Source: an uncultured Lachnospiraceae bacterium (GTDB lineage Bacteria; Bacillota; Clostridia; Lachnospirales; Lachnospiraceae). From it: a stretch of 9,013 nt of DNA. The notes below the pieces were generated by a model that saw only the letters and a program-made list of their open reading frames with translations, did not search any database and was not told the origin of the DNA. Shown one piece after another: positions 6,476-9,013 of this stretch (position 1 is its first letter; the number at the start of each line of letters is the position of its first letter). The stretch spans positions 1 to 9,013 of the forward strand of contig CAMPAX010000087.1 of NCBI GenBank assembly GCA_946633495.1. The letters run 5' to 3'. A program made the translations under genes and the position numbers.

Positions 6476-7486
6476 ATGAATCATGACCATGCAAAAATTC
6501 ATATGGAACGACCGACGAATCATACCATCGGGATCATTTGTGTGATCGTGGCAGCCTTCGGATTTTCGCTGATGACCTTCTTTGTCCGGCTGTCAGGCGA
6601 TCTTCCGACATTGCAGAAGGCGTTCTTTCGAAATGCATTTGCCGCGGTCATTGCGGTGGCTTCGCTGGTTGGCGCTTCGATCCGTGAGAAGAGGGAACGC
6701 GGCACGGCGGCTGCAGCTCCTGCCCGGACCGTTCCTTCCGCTGACTTTCTTTCGGGGGATTCCTCCCGGCTTGTTTCGGCAAAACCTGCCCGACGCCCGT
6801 TTATCACGCCTGGCTGCGGCAGGGATATCCTGTTCCGCTGCATCTTTGGAACGTCGGGGATGATCGCGAATTTCTATGCCATAGACCGGCTCGGAATCGC
6901 GGACGCAAATATGCTGAATAAGCTCTCTCCCTTCTTCGCGATCCTCCTGTCTATTCCTATATTAAAGGAAAAACCTTCAAAGGTGGATTGGGCGAGCGTG
7001 CTTGTGGCATTTACGGGGGCACTGCTGATCATCCGGCCGGGAACCAATCTGGCGCTGATCCCGGCGCTCTTAGGGGTATACGGAGGGTTTGGCGCAGGTA
7101 CTGCCTATGTCTTCGTCCGGTCTCTGGGAAGAAAGGGAGAAAGGACCACGGTGATCGTGCTCTGCTTTTCCCTGTTCTCCTGTCTGGTTTCCGCACCTCA
7201 GCTGATCTTTGCCTTCCATCCCATGACAGGCAGACAGTGGCTGTATCTCTGCTTTGCGGGAATCTCTGCGGCCATAGGTCAGTTTGGTATCACAACGGCC
7301 TATAAGTTTGCACCGGCCAAGGATATTTCCGTGTTTGATTATACGCAGGTGGTTTTTGCTGCGATCCTTGGAATGGTATTTCTGGGAGAAACACCGGTGC
7401 CCCTCAGCATTCTCGGTTATATCATTATTATAGGAACTGCTTTTTTCCGGTGGCATCTGGCAAGAAGGAGAACAAATATATCGTGA
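6476..7486 (+). CDS. EamA/DMT-superfamily transporter
   Basis: The 336-residue protein has the layout of ten-helix drug/metabolite transporters. The two EamA repeats cover about 16-186 and 198-328. Typical pieces are the first helix GIICVIVAAFGFSLMTFF (19-36), NMLNKLSPFFAILLSIPILKEK (145-166, split by the conserved Pro), and in the second half DISVFDYTQVVFAAILGMVF followed by LGETP (303-307). Members export or import amino acids, purines, sugars and other metabolites; the substrate is not readable here. Divergence from tyrA-aroA through a shared regulatory region allows the guess that it exports an aromatic compound, but that is inference. The ATG at 6476 has TAAGG seven bases upstream (6464-6468). 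A hydrophilic Ala/Pro/Arg/Ser-rich loop (about 72-114) between helices two and three is much longer than usual. No clear terminator follows it. Confidence 0.87.
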   Translation: MNHDHAKIHMERPTNHTIGIICVIVAAFGFSLMTFFVRLSGDLPTLQKAFFRNAFAAVIAVASLVGASIREKRERGTAAAAPARTVPSADFLSGDSSRLVSAKPARRPFITPGCGRDILFRCIFGTSGMIANFYAIDRLGIADANMLNKLSPFFAILLSIPILKEKPSKVDWASVLVAFTGALLIIRPGTNLALIPALLGVYGGFGAGTAYVFVRSLGRKGERTTVIVLCFSLFSCLVSAPQLIFAFHPMTGRQWLYLCFAGISAAIGQFGITTAYKFAPAKDISVFDYTQVVFAAILGMVFLGETPVPLSILGYIIIIGTAFFRWHLARRRTNIS

Positions 7487-7576
7487 ACAGAAGGCGAACA
7501 ACAGGAAAACACCATATTTTGTGGAAGAAAAAATATGAGATACTATTTGATTGATAGAATGTGCTGTTCTCTACAA

Positions 7577-7602
7577 ATCATTGTGCATAATCGTTGTGCA
7601 TT
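7577..7602. repeat. Two tandem 13-bp repeats upstream of the secreted-protein promoter
   Basis: ATCATTGTGCATA (7577-7589) is followed directly by ATCGTTGTGCATT (7590-7602), matching at 11 of 13 positions. The pair ends 22 bases before the -35 of the promoter for the secreted protein gene, so it could be a regulator-binding site, with the direct-repeat layout seen for some activators. Confidence 0.55.
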
Positions 7603-7624
7603 CTGACAAATTAACGAAAATGCC

Positions 7625-7653
7625 TTGAAATATTTAGACAATAGTGATAAACT
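7625..7653 (+). promoter_or_regulatory. Sigma-A-type promoter with extended -10 for the secreted wall-binding protein
   Basis: TTGAAA (7625-7630) and TAAACT (7648-7653) are separated by 17 bases, and TGA stands directly before the -10 as an extended element. The predicted start near 7660 gives an untranslated leader of about 50 bases. A second weaker possibility is an extended -10, TGATAGAAT at 7552-7560, without a clear -35. Confidence 0.65.
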
Positions 7654-7695
7654 ATGGAAAGTCGCAAATAGGGCTCACAATTTGGGGGGCTAATT

Positions 7696-7702
7696 AAGGA
7701 GG
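7696..7702 (+). promoter_or_regulatory. Strong consensus ribosome binding site
   Basis: AAGGAGG matches the anti-Shine-Dalgarno sequence fully and lies 8 bases before the ATG at 7711, the strongest ribosome binding site in the window. It fixes the start of the secreted protein gene and fits with high expression. Confidence 0.9.
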
Positions 7703-7710
7703 ATTTTGAG

Positions 7711-8877
7711 ATGAAGCGTTTCAAGTACGTTGCACTTGCTGCTGCTATCGCAGCATCCGCTGTAGTACCCGCTACAGCTTCTGAAGCTGCTGTAAGCGGA
7801 AAGTGGAAAAAGGACAAGAAGGGCGATTGGTATGAGTTCTCTGACGGGACTTATGCTCAGAAGGAGTGGATCGGTGGTTATTGGCTGAGAGCTAATGGCT
7901 ATTGGGACAAGGTAACCACAAAGGCAACCTGGAAGAAAGACAAGAATGGTTGGTGGTATGGTTACAAGGGATGGTATGCTGCTAAGAAGTGGCAGAAGAT
8001 CGATGGAGTATGGTATTACTTCAATGAGGATGGTTACATCCTGACCGATCAGTACTTCGGTGGCTACAAGTTCAACTCTGACGGCGCTATGGTAGATGAA
8101 GGTTATGGCTGGCACCAGATTGAGGATGGACGTTGGTGGTATGGTAAGAGCGGTAAGGCCGGCGAGTATGTAAAGGACGGCTGGTTCATGATCGGCTCTA
8201 AGACCTATCGTTTCGATGAGAAGGGATACCTCCTCACATGGACAGTCAAGGAGATCGACGGCGTTGTATATTCCTTCGATTCCAATGGTAACCCGAAGAA
8301 GCAGACGGTTGTTACTCCGGCAGAGACCATTGAAGGCAGCATCGAGTTCTACATCACAGATGCAGACAGACAGAAGGCTGGTGAGGATATGGACTTCTTC
8401 CTGACCATGGCTACAGCTCCCGGAACAACAAAGGTAGTATATGTTGACGATGTTAAGAAGACTCTGACACACGTTGAAGGTGATGAGGATTACATCGCAA
8501 TCGATGGTACACCGCTGGTTGATTATGTAGCTGCTACTACAACCAAGAAGTGCGTTGTTAAGGGCGTCGGTACTACATCTAAGCTGTTCAACGCTCTGTC
8601 TGTATCCGGTCTTGCTGATGGTGAGAGCTACAACTACAAGGTAGTGATCGGCAACACCACATTTACCAAGTTTGCAGTAACTGACAAGGTGATGACATTC
8701 ACAGCTGATAAGGCAGGTTACAAGGCTCTGATCAGTGTTGATGGTAAGACTGCCTGGTTCCACAATGATATTACTACCAAGCCGTTCTATGTTGATCTTG
8801 TTCAGGCTGGCGTGATCGATGACAGCAAGACTGAGGTTAAGACTGTTGAGTTCCCGAAGCAGGATCCGGTTAACTAA
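7711..8877 (+). CDS. Secreted protein with cell-wall/choline-binding-type repeats and an unassigned C-terminal domain
   Basis: The 388-residue protein begins with a clear signal peptide: basic MKRFK, an Ala-rich hydrophobic core, and ATA or SEA sites for signal peptidase I near residue 23-27. Residues about 28-198 are rich in Trp, Tyr, Gly and Lys and contain degenerate repeats of about 20 residues in the style of CW_binding_1/choline-binding modules, for example WKKDKNGWWYGYKGWY (74-89), IDGVWYYFNEDGYI (97-110), IEDGRWWYGKSG (137-148) and IDGVVYSFDSNGNP (182-195). Such repeats attach proteins non-covalently to wall polymers. Residues about 200-388 have no such repeats, look beta-rich and Thr/Val/Asp-rich, and match no family I can name. 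There is no LPxTG motif and no recognisable catalytic domain. Lys is mostly AAG and Ala often GCT, a more restricted codon choice than in the neighbours. With the strong promoter and ribosome site this points to an abundant surface protein. It is monocistronic, ending before a hairpin. Confidence 0.88.
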   Translation: MKRFKYVALAAAIAASAVVPATASEAAVSGKWKKDKKGDWYEFSDGTYAQKEWIGGYWLRANGYWDKVTTKATWKKDKNGWWYGYKGWYAAKKWQKIDGVWYYFNEDGYILTDQYFGGYKFNSDGAMVDEGYGWHQIEDGRWWYGKSGKAGEYVKDGWFMIGSKTYRFDEKGYLLTWTVKEIDGVVYSFDSNGNPKKQTVVTPAETIEGSIEFYITDADRQKAGEDMDFFLTMATAPGTTKVVYVDDVKKTLTHVEGDEDYIAIDGTPLVDYVAATTTKKCVVKGVGTTSKLFNALSVSGLADGESYNYKVVIGNTTFTKFAVTDKVMTFTADKAGYKALISVDGKTAWFHNDITTKPFYVDLVQAGVIDDSKTEVKTVEFPKQDPVN

Positions 8878-8906
8878 TTTGATAGTGTAGACGTAATCGC
8901 ATGGAT

Positions 8907-8938
8907 TAAGCTGTTAGGCGGGCACGCTTAACAGCTTA
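8907..8938 (+). terminator. Terminator hairpin after the secreted-protein gene
   Basis: TAAGCTGTTA (8907-8916) pairs perfectly with TAACAGCTTA (8929-8938), and the stem continues inside through a G-T wobble and GCG/CGC to a GGCA tetraloop. It starts 30 bases after the TAA stop. The tail is TTCTG rather than a long T run, so termination may be imperfect, but stem strength and position support the call. Confidence 0.7.
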
Positions 8939-8960
8939 TTCTGTGTAAATATGAGTGTAA

Positions 8961-8966
8961 TATAAT
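8961..8966 (+). promoter_or_regulatory. Perfect -10 hexamer near the right edge
   Basis: TATAAT matches the consensus exactly and lies after the terminator, immediately before a long hairpin. No convincing -35 is seen; the region 16-18 bases upstream reads like TTCTGT. It may start a transcript running off the right edge. Confidence 0.35.
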
Positions 8967-8969
8967 GAT

Positions 8970-8999
8970 GCTGGGGTCAAAAGGTATTTTGCCCCCAGC
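8970..8999. other. Long hairpin of unknown role at the right edge
   Basis: GCTGGGG (8970-8976) pairs with CCCCAGC (8993-8999). The stem continues past one T-C mismatch with CAAAA (8978-8982) against TTTTG (8987-8991), closing on a GGTA loop: 12 pairs in 13 positions. No T-run follows on the plus strand. It begins four bases after a perfect -10 hexamer, so a transcript from there would start within or just before the stem. It could be a 5' leader structure, an intergenic repeat element, or a terminator for a convergent gene outside the window. Confidence 0.6.
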
Positions 9000-9013
9000 T
9001 GATGATCCGCAGC

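Noticed and set aside
7513..7537. CATATTTT / AAAATATG inverted repeat after the transporter as a terminator
   Set aside because: The stem is purely A-T apart from the outer pair, has a 9-base loop and lacks a following T-run, so it would be a poor terminator.
7690..8763. 357-codon open frame on the minus strand across the secreted-protein gene
   Set aside because: The plus strand has signal peptide, wall-binding repeats, promoter and perfect ribosome site. The antisense frame arises from the restricted codon use and would overlap the opposite strand's start region.

Overview
The window looks like a chromosomal segment of a mid-GC Gram-positive bacterium, most likely a member of the Clostridia close to Lachnospiraceae. 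This is an inference from several features: a LytR-CpsA-Psr (LCP) protein with a multi-pass membrane N-terminus, clostridial-style AroA and TyrA sequences, a secreted protein with Trp/Tyr-rich cell-wall-binding repeats, strong purine-rich ribosome binding sites and sigma-A-like promoters with extended -10 elements. No mobile element, tRNA, rRNA or CRISPR array is visible.

Layout from left to right. (1) 1-259, minus: the N-terminal third of rsmG (16S rRNA m7G methyltransferase), cut by the window edge. (2) A divergent intergenic region, then a plus-strand three-gene cluster at 498-3653: an LCP glycopolymer transferase, a sugar-phosphate-type nucleotidyltransferase and an unrecognised four-helix membrane protein. 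Together they suggest a cell-envelope glycopolymer function. (3) A hairpin with an A-tract on one side and a T-rich tract on the other (3723-3762), which probably terminates this cluster and the converging aromatic operon. (4) A minus-strand tyrA-aroA operon (6341 down to 3838) for the shikimate and tyrosine pathway. AroA is about 100 residues longer than usual because it carries two inserted loops, one of them made of nine in-frame 18-bp repeats. (5) A compact divergent promoter region (6342-6475) with a 19-bp palindrome, then a plus-strand EamA/DMT-type transporter. (6) A 224-bp regulatory intergenic region with a tandem 13-bp repeat and a good promoter, driving a probably highly expressed secreted protein (7711-8877). 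That protein has N-terminal cell-wall-binding repeats and a C-terminal region I do not recognise. (7) A terminator hairpin, then a perfect -10 hexamer followed directly by a second long hairpin at the right edge.

The best candidates for follow-up are the hexapeptide-repeat insertion in AroA (with low-complexity loops also in the transporter and apparently in RsmG), the secreted protein with its unassigned C-terminal domain and repeat-bearing promoter, and the LCP/nucleotidyltransferase/membrane-protein cluster. I see no clear defence or mobile system.
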